Part shown: positions 17,562-26,776 of the stretch, piece after piece
Position numbering within the stretch: position 1 is the first letter of the stretch
How the letters are laid out: every line of letters begins with the position of its first letter
The notes under the pieces: model-generated
The model's input: only the letters and a program-made list of their open reading frames with translations
What the model was told of the DNA's origin: nothing
Databases searched by the model: none
Made by a program: the position numbers and the translations under genes
Assembly (NCBI RefSeq): GCF_030063145.1
Contig: NZ_JASISM010000003.1
Span: forward strand, 62,001 to 126,000
Origin: Cryobacterium sp. PH31-L1
GTDB taxonomy: Bacteria; Actinomycetota; Actinomycetes; Actinomycetales; Microbacteriaceae
Length of the DNA stretch: 64,000 nucleotides
Direction of reading: 5' to 3'

Positions 17562-17624
17562 CGTCGCTTCGGACGTGATGCGCTAGTTACCATCGTCATC
17601 GATGGCGGCTACACCGCACTCTAG
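17562..17624 (+). pseudogene. Remnant of an SDR 3' end
   Basis: The plus-strand frame ending in TAG at 17622-17624 reads RRFGRDALVTIVIDGGYTAL. Classical SDRs end with an RFGR...VTG...DGGYTAL pattern, with some 20-25 residues between the two parts that are absent here. I read it as the internally deleted tail of a lost SDR gene. It is short, so this is tentative. Confidence 0.42.
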
Positions 17625-17638
17625 CCCTGCTTCGGGCT
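17623..17638. terminator. Small GC-rich stem-loop
   Basis: AGCCC (17623-17627) and GGGCT (17634-17638) enclose TGCTTC. It lies right after the SDR remnant and in the 302-base gap beyond the Septum_form gene end, and could end transcription from either side. Weak, without a U-run. Confidence 0.3.
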
Positions 17639-17708
17639 GGAAGAAGCTGATGCGGCGGCTGGCCTGCCGGCCGCATCCGCTCGCGCCTGCAGCCGGCCGA
17701 GCCCACGA

Positions 17709-19172
17709 TCAGGCGGCCGGGCCGGCACCCATGATGGTCGCGGCCAGCGGTTCGGCCGAGGCACGGCTCACGAAGCAGTAGTAGTTGCGCGGGCCGGTGG
17801 CCCACTGTTCGTCGGTGATCGGGTAGCTGCCCTGTATTTGCAGGTTCGGGTAGGTGCCAGCGGCGTTCAGGTCGAGGATGCCGGGTGCCGTGCAGAGCAG
17901 GTTGATCTGAGCGGCGAGCGCCGCCTCCCCCGGAAACACGGTGGTCGCATCGCCGCCGAAGCTGCCGCGGTAGACCAGCTGGGCGGTGTGCGCGACGGCG
18001 CAGTCGACGACCGTGAACTCTTCCTCCCACGGCGAGACATACGGTTCGAGGCACTCGCCACCGAACAGGGTGTTCCACTCGTGTGCACCGGCGGCCTGGA
18101 CCGCGGTGACCTCTGGGATCGGCGTGGGCGTGGGGCTTGGAGTGGGCGTCGGCGTCGCGGATTGGGTCGGCGCCGGAGCCGCTACCGGACTCGCGACCAG
18201 CCGCTGTCCGAGATAGAACAGGCCCACCAGCACGATGAGGGCAAGCAGCCCGACGGCGGTCCAGACCAGGGCAGCTTGCGTTCCCTCGGCAAGGACTCGC
18301 CGGGACCGGTGGCGATTCGGCGCCTCGGTGTTCCTGGGCCGGTCGGTGCTGGCCTCGGCGTCGGCGTCGGCATCGGCATCGGCTAAGCGGATGCTCGCCC
18401 CCACGTGGGGCACGCGAGTATCCGTTGCAGAGACCGGCAGCAGCTCGGTTGCGGCCGTCGCCTGCTGTTCGAGAAGCTCACCCGCGATGACGGCCGGCGG
18501 AGCGAGCTGCTCGGCAGCGGGGGCCTCGGCCGTTACGGGCTCGGACGCAACAGGCTCAGCAGCACCAAGCTCTGCCGTTGCCGGGGCGACCGTCACCGGA
18601 CCGCCCGTGTCGGGCTCGGCGGCTGCCGATTCAACGGCGGCCACTTCGCTGGCGGCCGGCACTACGGCGGCCGGTACGACAGCCGCTGGCACGGTCGCGG
18701 CCACCACAGCAGCGGGCGTGACGGGTTCGGACCCTGCAGCCGGCCTCGGGTCCAGCACAGGCTCACTGTGGGGTGGCGGAACGACTTCGTGCCCGGCGGG
18801 AGTGGCCGGTGCAGCGTCCTCCGCAGCGTCAGCAGCGTCAGCAGCGTCGACCTCAGCTTCGACCGGTTGCGGCAGCGGGGTGGTCCACCAGGGAGCTGGC
18901 CCGGCCGGAACTGCCGGGACCGCCGGGACAACGGGCTCAACGACCTCGGGCTCAGCCACTGCCGCCTTGGCGCGACGCGCGCGGCGACCAAAGCGGCTCG
19001 TGGGTGCGGCGACATCCGGCGCGGCGGCATCCGTTTTGGCAACATCCGTTTTGGCGTCGTCTGTAGCTTCGGCAGCAGAGTCGTCCGGCGAGTCAGTGCC
19101 GGCACCGGCGGTTTCCGGGTCGAGCTGCGACGCGAGCCAGTCGATTCCTCGCTCGTCGTCGTCTGAGACCAC
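17709..19172 (-). CDS. Membrane-anchored Septum_form-domain protein
   Basis: A 487-residue protein with a long cytosolic Ala/Pro/Glu/Val-rich, probably disordered N-terminal region (1-300, including an A-D repeat and PAAVVPAAVVPA), one transmembrane helix at about 309-332 (LVWTAVGLLALIVLVGLF), a Pro/Thr spacer (PTPTPSPTPTPIP) and an extracellular C-terminal domain with conserved Cys pairs (GGECLEPY, VVDCAVAHTAQLVYRG, LLCTAPG, NYYCFVSR). That domain fits the actinobacterial Septum_form family; a cell-envelope role is only inferred. The GTG start overlaps the pyrE stop by one base (TAGTG), so translation is probably coupled. Confidence 0.78.
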   Translation of the reverse strand: MVSDDDERGIDWLASQLDPETAGAGTDSPDDSAAEATDDAKTDVAKTDAAAPDVAAPTSRFGRRARRAKAAVAEPEVVEPVVPAVPAVPAGPAPWWTTPLPQPVEAEVDAADAADAAEDAAPATPAGHEVVPPPHSEPVLDPRPAAGSEPVTPAAVVAATVPAAVVPAAVVPAASEVAAVESAAAEPDTGGPVTVAPATAELGAAEPVASEPVTAEAPAAEQLAPPAVIAGELLEQQATAATELLPVSATDTRVPHVGASIRLADADADADAEASTDRPRNTEAPNRHRSRRVLAEGTQAALVWTAVGLLALIVLVGLFYLGQRLVASPVAAPAPTQSATPTPTPSPTPTPIPEVTAVQAAGAHEWNTLFGGECLEPYVSPWEEEFTVVDCAVAHTAQLVYRGSFGGDATTVFPGEAALAAQINLLCTAPGILDLNAAGTYPNLQIQGSYPITDEQWATGPRNYYCFVSRASAEPLAATIMGAGPAA

Positions 19173-19720
19173 TAGTTGAGCCCCAGGTCCTCAAGGGAGA
19201 TCGCGGCGTAATAGGGGTAGCCGGCGGCCTCGATGATTTCGCGAGCACCGGTGTTGCGGTCGACGACGACGGCGACTCCGGCGATGATCGCGCCCACCTT
19301 GAGCAGGGCTTCGATGGCGGCGAGCGGCGACCCGCCGGTGGTGGAGGTGTCTTCGAGCACGATCACGCGCTTGCCGGCGAGGTCGGGGCCTTCAACCTGG
19401 CGACCTCGGCCGTGGTCTTTCGGCTCCTTACGCACGACAAAGGCGTCGTAGTTCGCGCCGCGGGCCGCGCCCTGGTGCATGACGGCGGCGGCGATCGGGT
19501 CGGCGCCCATGGTCATGCCGCCGACGGCGACGACATCGGGCACGTCCTTGATGAGATCGAGAATGACCTGCCCGATCAGCGGGGCCACCCGGTGGTCGAG
19601 ACTCACCCGGCGAAGGTCCACGTAGTACGTGGCCCTCTTGCCGCTCGTAAGAACGAAGTCCCCGTGAAAAACGGCCTCGGCCGAGATGAAGTCGATGAGT
19701 TTCTGCCGTGTATCAGTCAC
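19172..19720 (-). CDS. pyrE: Orotate phosphoribosyltransferase
   Basis: PyrE joins orotate and PRPP to give OMP in pyrimidine synthesis. The PRPP-binding loop VIVLEDTSTTGGSPLAA and the flexible KEPKDHGRGRQVEG loop are both clear. The frame runs up to 19819, but the upstream part is unlike the family; GTG at 19720 (TDTRQKLIDF) gives a 182-residue protein, which is the usual size. No strong ribosome site is seen before it. It heads a two-gene unit with the Septum_form gene. Confidence 0.94.
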   Translation of the reverse strand: MTDTRQKLIDFISAEAVFHGDFVLTSGKRATYYVDLRRVSLDHRVAPLIGQVILDLIKDVPDVVAVGGMTMGADPIAAAVMHQGAARGANYDAFVVRKEPKDHGRGRQVEGPDLAGKRVIVLEDTSTTGGSPLAAIEALLKVGAIIAGVAVVVDRNTGAREIIEAAGYPYYAAISLEDLGLN

Positions 19721-19835
19721 ACCCGCCAGTTTAGGGCATGCCCACCCGGCCGAACGTGGTCGCCAACAGGCGTGACAAAAGAAGGCTTTTTCACGTGGTG
19801 GTCGAGTTTTCGGGCGCAACCGGGCCAGCCTCCGT

Positions 19836-21148
19836 TTACCGCTGCTGAAACACTCGACGCGACACCACGATGCTCCCGAGGGACAGGGCCGCGATCGCCA
19901 CGAGGTAATACCCCGGCACGAGCAGCGAACCGGTCGTGCTGATGAGGAACGTGAGAATGAACGGTGCGAATCCGCCGAACACGGTCACGCCAATGTTGTA
20001 ACCGAGCGACAACCCCGTCGTGCGGATCTGCACGGGGAACATCGCCGACATGATCGCCGTCAGCGGAGCGAAGTACGCCGTGGCCAGCACTCCTAGAATC
20101 AGCTCGATGCCGATCATGACGAGGAGCGTGGGGAACTGGTTGAGCAGAATGAACAGGGGAATGCCGAGCATCAGCGTCCCCGTGGCGGCCCAAGTCATAA
20201 CCCTGGCCGGCCCCACCCGGTCGGCGAGCTTACCGATGAACGGCGAGCCGACGCTCATCACCACGCCGAATACGAGCGTTGAGACAACGCCCCCTCGGTG
20301 GGCATGCCCAGGTTAACGATGGCGTACGTCGGCATAAACAGGGCAATGTAGATACCTACCGACCCGAGTGCCACGACGCCCACCATTGTCCAAAGGCGTC
20401 CGGCATTCGCGATGAAGGTCTCTCTCAGCGGCGATGCGGACGGCGTCATGGTGAGGAATTCCGGGGTGTCCTGCATCTTTGAGCGGATATACCAACCCAC
20501 CGGCCCGATGAGGAGCGCGAAAATGAAGGGAATGCGCCAGCCCCAGCTTTCCAAGCTCTGCTGGCTCAGGAAATTGTTCAGGAAGAATCCGAATAGCCCG
20601 GCGAGCAGCATGGCAGCACCCTGCGTGGCCACCTGCCAGCTTCCGTAGAAGGCTTTACGGTGCGGTGCGTACTCGATGAGGAACGCGGTAGCGGTGCCGA
20701 ACTCCCCGCCGGCGGCGAAGCCCTGCAGCAACCGGGCCACGAGAATGATGACTGCCGCTGCCACGCCGATCATGGCAGCCGTGGGCGCCAGCACGATCAA
20801 GAGCGTGCCGAGGAACATGACAGAGATGGATACGAGCATGCCAGCTTTGCGGCCGGCGCGATCCGCATAGCGCCCAATCAGGATGCCGCCGAGCGGCCGC
20901 ATGATGAACGAGACACCGAACGACGCGAAGGCGAGCAGCAGCGACGCCGTCTCGTCGGCCGTGGGAAAGAACAATTTCGCGATGGTCACGGCGAAGGTGC
21001 CGTAGACGATCACGTCGAACCATTCCAGCCCGTTGCCAATGGATGCGGCCACGACCGCCTTGCGGGCCTGCCTGCGCCTCTCGGCGAGGGCGGGGTCATC
21101 CGTTTGAGACCTGCCGGAAACGGCGGGGCGTGCTGACGCATCGGTCAT
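19836..21148 (-). pseudogene. MHS-family (MFS) metabolite transporter with frameshift
   Basis: A proton symporter of the metabolite:H+ symporter type (citrate, alpha-ketoglutarate, proline/betaine or shikimate carriers). From ATG 21148 the frame gives GNGLEWFDVIVYGTFAV (TM1), RPLGGILIGRYADRAGRK (the cytoplasmic loop signature) and LLQGFAAGGEFG, up to about residue 290. It then shifts near 20288-20292, at a GGGGGCG run. In the other frame the protein resumes as STLVFGVVMSVGSPFIGKL and runs to 19836. One lost base in that run explains it. Either the gene is dead or the base is a sequence error. Total length would be about 437, normal for the family. Confidence 0.82.
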
Positions 21149-21179
21149 GAGAGTTCTTTCTGTGGAGAAGGGGGTGTGG

Positions 21180-22367
21180 TCAGTGCTGGTGCGCGAGGTG
21201 CCGAGCGAGCGCGCGCATGAAATCTTCACAGGCATTGATTTGCGCCAGGTCGATGTACTCGTTGGCGGTGTGACCCTGACGGATGCTGCCCGGGCCACAG
21301 ACCACGGTGTCGATTCCGGCCAGTTGGAACAGGCCACCCTCGGTGCCGTAACCGACGGTTTCTTCAGAATTTCTTCCCGTGAGATCGTGCACCAGCTGCA
21401 GCGCGGTGCCGGTTCCGGCTGCGCTGAGGGCGGGAACGGCGCCGATCGGAGCGAACGACGCGTCGGCGATTGAGTGTTCGGCACGCATCGCCGTGCGCAG
21501 CTCCCCGAGCACGAAATCTTCGATGCGGGAAAAGATGGCCGAGGTGGATACTCCCGGAATCGCGCGAAATTCGAACTCGAAGTCACATCGCTCGGCGACC
21601 GTGTTCACGGCCGCTCCGCCCGAAATCGTGCCCACGTTAATGGTTGTGTATGGCACTTCGAAGCTTGCATCGAAGGGCCCGTTCATTCGATGCTCGTCGG
21701 CGATCGAGCGAATAAACGCGATGGCCCTGGCCGCGTACTCGATGGCGTTGACGCCATTGGGAGTGTTGGAGGAGTGCGAGGCCAGCCCGGTGAAACTCAC
21801 CCGATACAGGTGGCTGCTCTTGTGCGCCGACACCGCCCGCATGCTGGTCGGCTCCCCCACCACGCAGATGTCTGGGCGGATGTCCCGCGCGGCCAGGTCG
21901 GCCAGCAGGGTGATGGCCCCGTGACATCCCACCTCTTCGTCGTAGGTCCACGCGAGGTGTAACGGTGTTGCCAGCGGCCGGGCCAGAAACTCGGGCAATA
22001 ACGACAGAATGACACCGGTGAACGCCTTCATGTCGGCGGCGCCCCGGCCATAGAGCCGGTTTTCGCGCACCTCAGCGGTGAACGGATCGCTGCTCCACGC
22101 CTGTCCGTCCACTGGAACCACATCGGTGTGGCCAGCAAGCATCACGCCACCCGACGTCGACCCATCGTGAGCCGGGATCGTGACAACGAGATTGGCCTTC
22201 GTACCATCGGAGTTGGGCACGAGTTGCGGCTCCAGCCCGCGCACCCGCAACTCCGCGTCGATCACGTCGATCAACTCCCGGTTCGAATTGCGGCTGGTGG
22301 TGTCAAAAGCAATCAGGCGCGTGATCCACGCCAGGGTGGTGGGCGCGAGAACGGCGGATTCAGTCAT
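21180..22367 (-). CDS. M20-family deacylase, ArgE-like
   Basis: A 395-residue zinc peptidase-family amidohydrolase closest to acetylornithine deacetylase. Metal-site elements are LAGHTDVVPVDG, GRGAADMKA, TYDEEVGCHG (catalytic Glu-Glu) and a late GPGSIRQGHTANEYI with the last His ligand. The ATG at 22367 has an AAAGG ribosome site. Neighbours are a MatC-like carrier and a maleate isomerase-like enzyme, not arginine genes, so an N-acyl or N-carbamoyl compound of a catabolic route is more likely its substrate than acetylornithine. Confidence 0.83.
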   Translation of the reverse strand: MTESAVLAPTTLAWITRLIAFDTTSRNSNRELIDVIDAELRVRGLEPQLVPNSDGTKANLVVTIPAHDGSTSGGVMLAGHTDVVPVDGQAWSSDPFTAEVRENRLYGRGAADMKAFTGVILSLLPEFLARPLATPLHLAWTYDEEVGCHGAITLLADLAARDIRPDICVVGEPTSMRAVSAHKSSHLYRVSFTGLASHSSNTPNGVNAIEYAARAIAFIRSIADEHRMNGPFDASFEVPYTTINVGTISGGAAVNTVAERCDFEFEFRAIPGVSTSAIFSRIEDFVLGELRTAMRAEHSIADASFAPIGAVPALSAAGTGTALQLVHDLTGRNSEETVGYGTEGGLFQLAGIDTVVCGPGSIRQGHTANEYIDLAQINACEDFMRALARHLAHQH

Positions 22368-22393
22368 GAAAACCTTTCGAGGGAGGGTCTGAG

Positions 22394-23731
22394 TTAGCTG
22401 ATGCCGAGCTGCACAAAGCAGAACCACACCAGCACGGGCACGACGGCGATCATGACGACAGCCCAGACCAGCAGAGCGCGAAAGAACAGGCGCTCGTCTT
22501 TGGGCGGGGCGCTGGCCATGAGCAATGCGCCGCTCGTAGACATGGGGCTGACATCCACCACGGAGGAACTTATGGCGATTGCCGTAATCACGCCGATGGG
22601 GCTGAGCAGCGGATCGATTGCGATGGGCGTGACGAGCGGACTGATCACGCTCAGGGTGCCGGTGGTCGATGCGAACGCCGAGACAATCGCTACGACGTAG
22701 CTCGTCACGAGGGCCGCGAGCGAGCTGTTACCGAGTCCGGCGATGCCGTTCTGCAGTTCCTCGAGCGCGCCGATGGCTTCGAGCATGCCGACGTAGGTGA
22801 CGATCCCGGTGACCAGCAGAATGGCCGACCAGGGCATGCTCTCCACTGCCGCCTTCTGAACGCTCGAATTCACCACTATGAGCGCGAGAGCGACCACGAA
22901 CGACGCCACCCCCACATCGATACCGAGCACGGTGGTGAGCACGAGCATCACCCCGAGGCCGGCAAGGGTGAGAATTCGAATCGGCGTCGCGGCCACCTTC
23001 ACCGGTGCCGTCTTCACCGGACGGGTGAGAGTGGATGTTCCTGCCCGAGTTCCAGGGGCGGTTCCGCCGGAACCCGTCACGATCTCGCTGGCACCTCCGC
23101 TCGACAACTCGGTCGCACGGCTAAGACGCTTTCCCATGATCTTCTGCGCTGCCGCGTACGCAACGACGGCAAGTAGCGCGTTGAACACGAAACAATAGAT
23201 GAAGAGCTTGAGCGAGTCGCCGCTGGCACCGGCATCGTCGAGCATCACGTTCGCGAGCACGCCGAACGGATTGACCGGCGAAAACGCGCCGGCATTGGCG
23301 CCCTGCACCACCACGAGGCCCATGGCCAGCGTGCTGATTCCGAAGCGGCTACCGAGGGCAAGCGCTACCGGAGCGACGATAGCGATCGCGGCTGGGGTGA
23401 AGGCGCCCGCCGTGGCGAGCACGGCCGTGAGCAGGAACATGAGCACGGGTACCAGCACCTTGCGGTCGCCCGCGAGGCGTTCGGCCCAGTACGCCAGGAG
23501 GTCGATCGTTCCGTTGATTCGCACAATGGCGAAAAGCAGGGTTGCTCCCACGAGAACGAAGAACAAGCCGGACGGGAACTCGTTGGTCACTTCAGTGATG
23601 GGCAGACCGGCCACGAGCGTGCCGACGCCGAAGGCCGCTACGAGCGCGATGAGGCCGGCGTTGATCTTGGAGAACGAGCCGATGGCGAAGGCCGCGATCA
23701 ACACGAGGAACGCGAGGAGTGGGATAGACAT
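22394..23731 (-). CDS. MatC-like dicarboxylate carrier
   Basis: A 445-residue membrane protein with about twelve hydrophobic segments. The N-terminal half (residues about 1-150, including LFFVLVGATLLFAIVRINGT and QGANAGAFSPVNPFG) resembles the MatC malonate/dicarboxylate carrier N-terminal domain of the ion transporter superfamily. A Ser/Thr/Gly-rich loop near residues 210-245 divides the halves. The link to the isomerase gene, nine bases upstream, suggests uptake of a C4 dicarboxylate such as maleate or malonate; the substrate is inferred. Confidence 0.78.
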   Translation of the reverse strand: MSIPLLAFLVLIAAFAIGSFSKINAGLIALVAAFGVGTLVAGLPITEVTNEFPSGLFFVLVGATLLFAIVRINGTIDLLAYWAERLAGDRKVLVPVLMFLLTAVLATAGAFTPAAIAIVAPVALALGSRFGISTLAMGLVVVQGANAGAFSPVNPFGVLANVMLDDAGASGDSLKLFIYCFVFNALLAVVAYAAAQKIMGKRLSRATELSSGGASEIVTGSGGTAPGTRAGTSTLTRPVKTAPVKVAATPIRILTLAGLGVMLVLTTVLGIDVGVASFVVALALIVVNSSVQKAAVESMPWSAILLVTGIVTYVGMLEAIGALEELQNGIAGLGNSSLAALVTSYVVAIVSAFASTTGTLSVISPLVTPIAIDPLLSPIGVITAIAISSSVVDVSPMSTSGALLMASAPPKDERLFFRALLVWAVVMIAVVPVLVWFCFVQLGIS

Positions 23732-23740
23732 GCGCGTGCC

Positions 23741-24571
23741 CTACGCGTTGGTGCGAATGCGCGGAGCCAGAGATGTAAGTGTGCCGGCCAGCAGCCCGCC
23801 GGCGTTCGGTATCGCCGGGGTGTGGCCGAGTAGTTGGAGGATTTCCCAGGTGGTCGCGGTCGCCGCGGTGATCACCGGCAGGCCGAGTTCGTCCTCGACC
23901 GCCTGCACGGCGGGAAGGGAAGGCATCTGCACGCAGGCTGACAGCACGATAACGTCGGCTCCCTCATGCTTCAGGTTGCGCGCGAACTCGGGCAAATCAA
24001 GCGGATTGAGGCAGCCCACGGCAAGGTTGTCGTCCACGCCCAGGCTCACGGTGTCGAGTACCTCGATACCCGCTCCCTCGATGTAGTCGCTCACCATTTG
24101 GGTGAGCGGTTCCATGTACGGGGCCACCATCACCACGCGGCGGGCGCCGAGCTGCTGCAGGGTGCGAACGAGAGCACCGGCACTGCTCGTGACCTCGGCC
24201 GCGTGAGCGTTGTCGGTCGCCGCCTGGCGGATAACGTTCTCGGCGGGCTCGTGCGCGCCGGGGCCCTGCGCCATGACGGCTACGAGGCAGGCATACGCGA
24301 TCACGTCGACGTCGGCGTCGGAGACGGCCGTGGCGCAGTCGGCGGCCTTCGAGGCCATAGCGAGTAATTCCTCTGTCGTCACGTTTTTCAGTGCGGCGCG
24401 GGCGGAATGAAAGGTGTAGGTGTGGCCGGTTGCCGCGGTCTGGCGTCGAAAGAGTTCCGGAAGCTCGGTTTCCATAGTTGTGTTGGAACTCGGGACGATA
24501 AGGCCGATGCGCGAGGAGCCGAGCCGGCTAGCAGTCATCATGGCGTCCGTTGTGAGGTTGGACCGTGTCAT
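23741..24571 (-). CDS. Maleate cis-trans isomerase / Asp-Glu racemase family enzyme
   Basis: A 276-residue member of the maleate isomerase and arylmalonate decarboxylase group. RIGLIVPSSNTTMETELPEL at residues 21-40 matches the N-terminal carboxylate-binding loop of maleate isomerase. The two catalytic cysteines are seen in AYACLVAVM (near residue 93) and LSACVQMPSL (near residue 211), which is the two-Cys isomerase pattern. It probably converts maleate to fumarate. The ATG has a GGAG ribosome site. It is the first gene of a minus-strand operon and is divergent from an IclR regulator. Confidence 0.83.
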   Translation of the reverse strand: MTRSNLTTDAMMTASRLGSSRIGLIVPSSNTTMETELPELFRRQTAATGHTYTFHSARAALKNVTTEELLAMASKAADCATAVSDADVDVIAYACLVAVMAQGPGAHEPAENVIRQAATDNAHAAEVTSSAGALVRTLQQLGARRVVMVAPYMEPLTQMVSDYIEGAGIEVLDTVSLGVDDNLAVGCLNPLDLPEFARNLKHEGADVIVLSACVQMPSLPAVQAVEDELGLPVITAATATTWEILQLLGHTPAIPNAGGLLAGTLTSLAPRIRTNA

Positions 24572-24750
24572 TGCTGTCTCCGCGTCGTTGTGTGCGGGGC
24601 TGAGCGAGTTGAGTATTGCAACCCATCAGACAGGTCACAGTCCCATCCTGTGGGTTACGTTGGGTTCTGTCAAGACGCTGGCACCCGTCAGGGCCGGCAC
24701 GGCTCTACTCTGGAGTCGACGGACCCAGCACAGAAGTAGGAGCAACGATC

Positions 24751-25608
24751 GTGTCAACGGAACAGGTCAGTCGCCGGTCACCCACACTGGTGCTGCACAA
24801 AATCACCGAGATTCTCAACTGTTTCCGGGTGGATGCACCCGAACTCACCCTGCAGCAGGTGATCAAGAAAACCGGCCTGCCGTCGAGCACCTGCCAGCGT
24901 CTCGTGCAGGACATGGTGCATGAGGGACTACTTGATCGCGATCAGGATCGGTACCGCATTGGAATCGCAGTGGTGCGCTGGGCTGCGCCCGGAACTCTCG
25001 GCCTCGACGCAGTACAGCTCGTGAAGCCGGTGCTGCAGGACCTGCGGGACGAGACCGGCGAGACGGCATGCTTCTATGTTCGCGACGGCGCCTTCCGCAC
25101 CATCGTGGCCGTAGCCGAGACTCGGCACGTGGTGATCCGACCGTTCATGGTCGGAATGGTCATGCCTCTGCACGCTGGCGCTCCCGGCAAGATTTTTCTC
25201 GCCTTCGATCCGGATGCCCGTGCCGCCCTCGAGAAATCCAATCTTGAGGCGTTCACGCCTTCCACCCCGGCCGATTTGGCAACCCTGGACGCTCAAGTCG
25301 AGGTCGCCCGCAAGCAGGGCTACTTCGCTGCCTTCGGCGAGCGCAACCTCGGCGTGGGCTCAATCAGCGCACCCGTGTTCACACACATGGGCGAACTGGC
25401 CGGTGCGATGGGCTTGGGCTTTCCCACCCAGCGGGTCACGCCCGAAGACGTTGACCGCCTCGGCCCTCTGGTGGCCCGGGCGTCGATGGAGGCAAGCCGG
25501 CGCTTGGGCTCCGACTCGGCCGTGCGTAGCCGGGATTCTCCGGCTAGAAGATGCGAACCAGGTTGCGACGCTCGGTCTGACGGTAGCCATCGCGGCGCAC
25601 CTCGATGA
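24751..25608 (+). CDS. IclR-family transcription regulator
   Basis: A 285-residue regulator with an N-terminal winged helix (residues about 10-70, with QQVIKKTGLPSSTCQRLVQD as the recognition part) and an IclR effector domain (about 80-255). The frame is open from 24616, but an AGGAG ribosome site nine bases before GTG 24751 defines the start. The last 25 residues (from about SRDSPARR) look unlike the family and are antisense to a small membrane protein gene. It is divergent from the maleate isomerase operon, which is its likely target. Confidence 0.87.
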   Translation: MSTEQVSRRSPTLVLHKITEILNCFRVDAPELTLQQVIKKTGLPSSTCQRLVQDMVHEGLLDRDQDRYRIGIAVVRWAAPGTLGLDAVQLVKPVLQDLRDETGETACFYVRDGAFRTIVAVAETRHVVIRPFMVGMVMPLHAGAPGKIFLAFDPDARAALEKSNLEAFTPSTPADLATLDAQVEVARKQGYFAAFGERNLGVGSISAPVFTHMGELAGAMGLGFPTQRVTPEDVDRLGPLVARASMEASRRLGSDSAVRSRDSPARRCEPGCDARSDGSHRGAPR

Positions 25609-25663
25609 CGAGAGCGGTGATGGAAACAACGGCAACGAGCAGGATGGCGATGAGGATGATCAC
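25544..25663 (-). CDS. 39-residue small membrane protein
   Basis: From GTG 25663, with AAAGG six bases upstream, a 39-residue protein is encoded: a hydrophobic helix IILIAILLVAVVSITALVI (residues 2-20), then the basic tail EVRRDGYRQTERRNLVRIF. The strict hydrophobic and charged division, the start signal and its position 132 bases from a divergent LysR gene make it credible. Short actinobacterial proteins with a TM helix and an RDGYR-type tail exist, as far as I recall. It overlaps the 3' end of the IclR gene by 65 bases, tail to tail. Confidence 0.6.
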   Translation of the reverse strand: MIILIAILLVAVVSITALVIEVRRDGYRQTERRNLVRIF

Positions 25664-25795
25664 GAGATGCCTTTCGAAGGAGATGGAGTGGCCCGGCACG
25701 GAGGCGACATTGCTCGTGTGTGACCCTCTCATTTGACCACCCCTAACCGTGCAGCACAATCGCATTATTCTGCATGCATTGTGTAGGTTGGCTAC

Positions 25796-26710
25796 ATGGA
25801 CGTGCAACGACTCGAACTGCTCCGCGAACTCGCCGACCGCGGCAGCGTTACGGCGGTCGCCTTGGCCACCCACCGCACCCCGTCGGCCGTCTCCCAGCAG
25901 CTCAAGGTGCTCGAACGCGAGGCCGGCTTACCGCTCACCCAGCGTCATGGTCGCGGACTCGTGCTCACCTCGGCTGGCCGCGCCCTCGCCCGCAGCGCAG
26001 CGGACGTCGCGGTGTCACTCGCGAAAGCGACCGCACTCTGGGACGAATTCCGCAACCACGCCTCGGGTGAAGTGAGCCTGGTCACCTTTCCTACCGCCGG
26101 CCAAATGCTGCTGCCCGGCGTCATCAAGATTCTCGGGCCGGACCTCGTGCTCAACTGCGCCGATGAAGACCCGGAGCTACGCGACTTTCCCGCCTTCACG
26201 GCCGAGTACGACATTGTGCTCGCCCACTCCATGAGCGGCCAGCTCTCCTGGGCCGGTCGTGGCCTCACGGTTGTTCCACTCATGACCGAGCCGCTCGATG
26301 TGGGACTGCCCGTCGGGCATCCGCTCGCCGATCGCGCCTGGGTGCGTCCCAGCGACCTCATCGGCGAGACCTGGATCGGCGTGACCGACGGCTACCCGTT
26401 CGAGCGCATTCTGCACGCGATCGAGCAGGAGGCCGGCGCCCGCCTGTCCATGTCACAGCGCTTCGCTGACCTTGCGCTGATCGAATCGTTCGTGATCGCC
26501 GGGCTCGGCATCGCCCTCGTGCCCCGGTACACCTCCGGCGGCGGGCAGCCCGGTCGACTCGTACTGAAGCCACTGCGCGGCATCGAGTCGGAGCGACAGA
26601 TTGTGGCTCTGATGCGCCCCGACCGAGCCGAGCGCCTGGCCGTGCGCACCGTCATCGAAGCCCTGAAATCCGAAGCCGCGAGAGTGCAGCAGTCCCACAC
26701 GGCCCAGTAG
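25796..26710 (+). CDS. LysR-family transcription regulator
   Basis: A 304-residue regulator. The N-terminal helix-turn-helix spans about residues 3-62 (ELADRGSVTAVALATHRTPS and QQLKVLEREAGLPL), and the rest is the periplasmic-binding-like effector domain. The ATG at 25796 has no strong ribosome site, and its mRNA may be leaderless. Divergent is the small membrane protein; downstream a strong hairpin separates it from mmsA. Its targets are unknown; the small gene is the nearest candidate. Confidence 0.88.
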   Translation: MDVQRLELLRELADRGSVTAVALATHRTPSAVSQQLKVLEREAGLPLTQRHGRGLVLTSAGRALARSAADVAVSLAKATALWDEFRNHASGEVSLVTFPTAGQMLLPGVIKILGPDLVLNCADEDPELRDFPAFTAEYDIVLAHSMSGQLSWAGRGLTVVPLMTEPLDVGLPVGHPLADRAWVRPSDLIGETWIGVTDGYPFERILHAIEQEAGARLSMSQRFADLALIESFVIAGLGIALVPRYTSGGGQPGRLVLKPLRGIESERQIVALMRPDRAERLAVRTVIEALKSEAARVQQSHTAQ

Positions 26711-26776
26711 CAAGACCCAGCAACGAGGTCCCCCAGAGTCCAGGCGGTGGCGGGGTTTTCCGCGGAGTTGCGAGTT

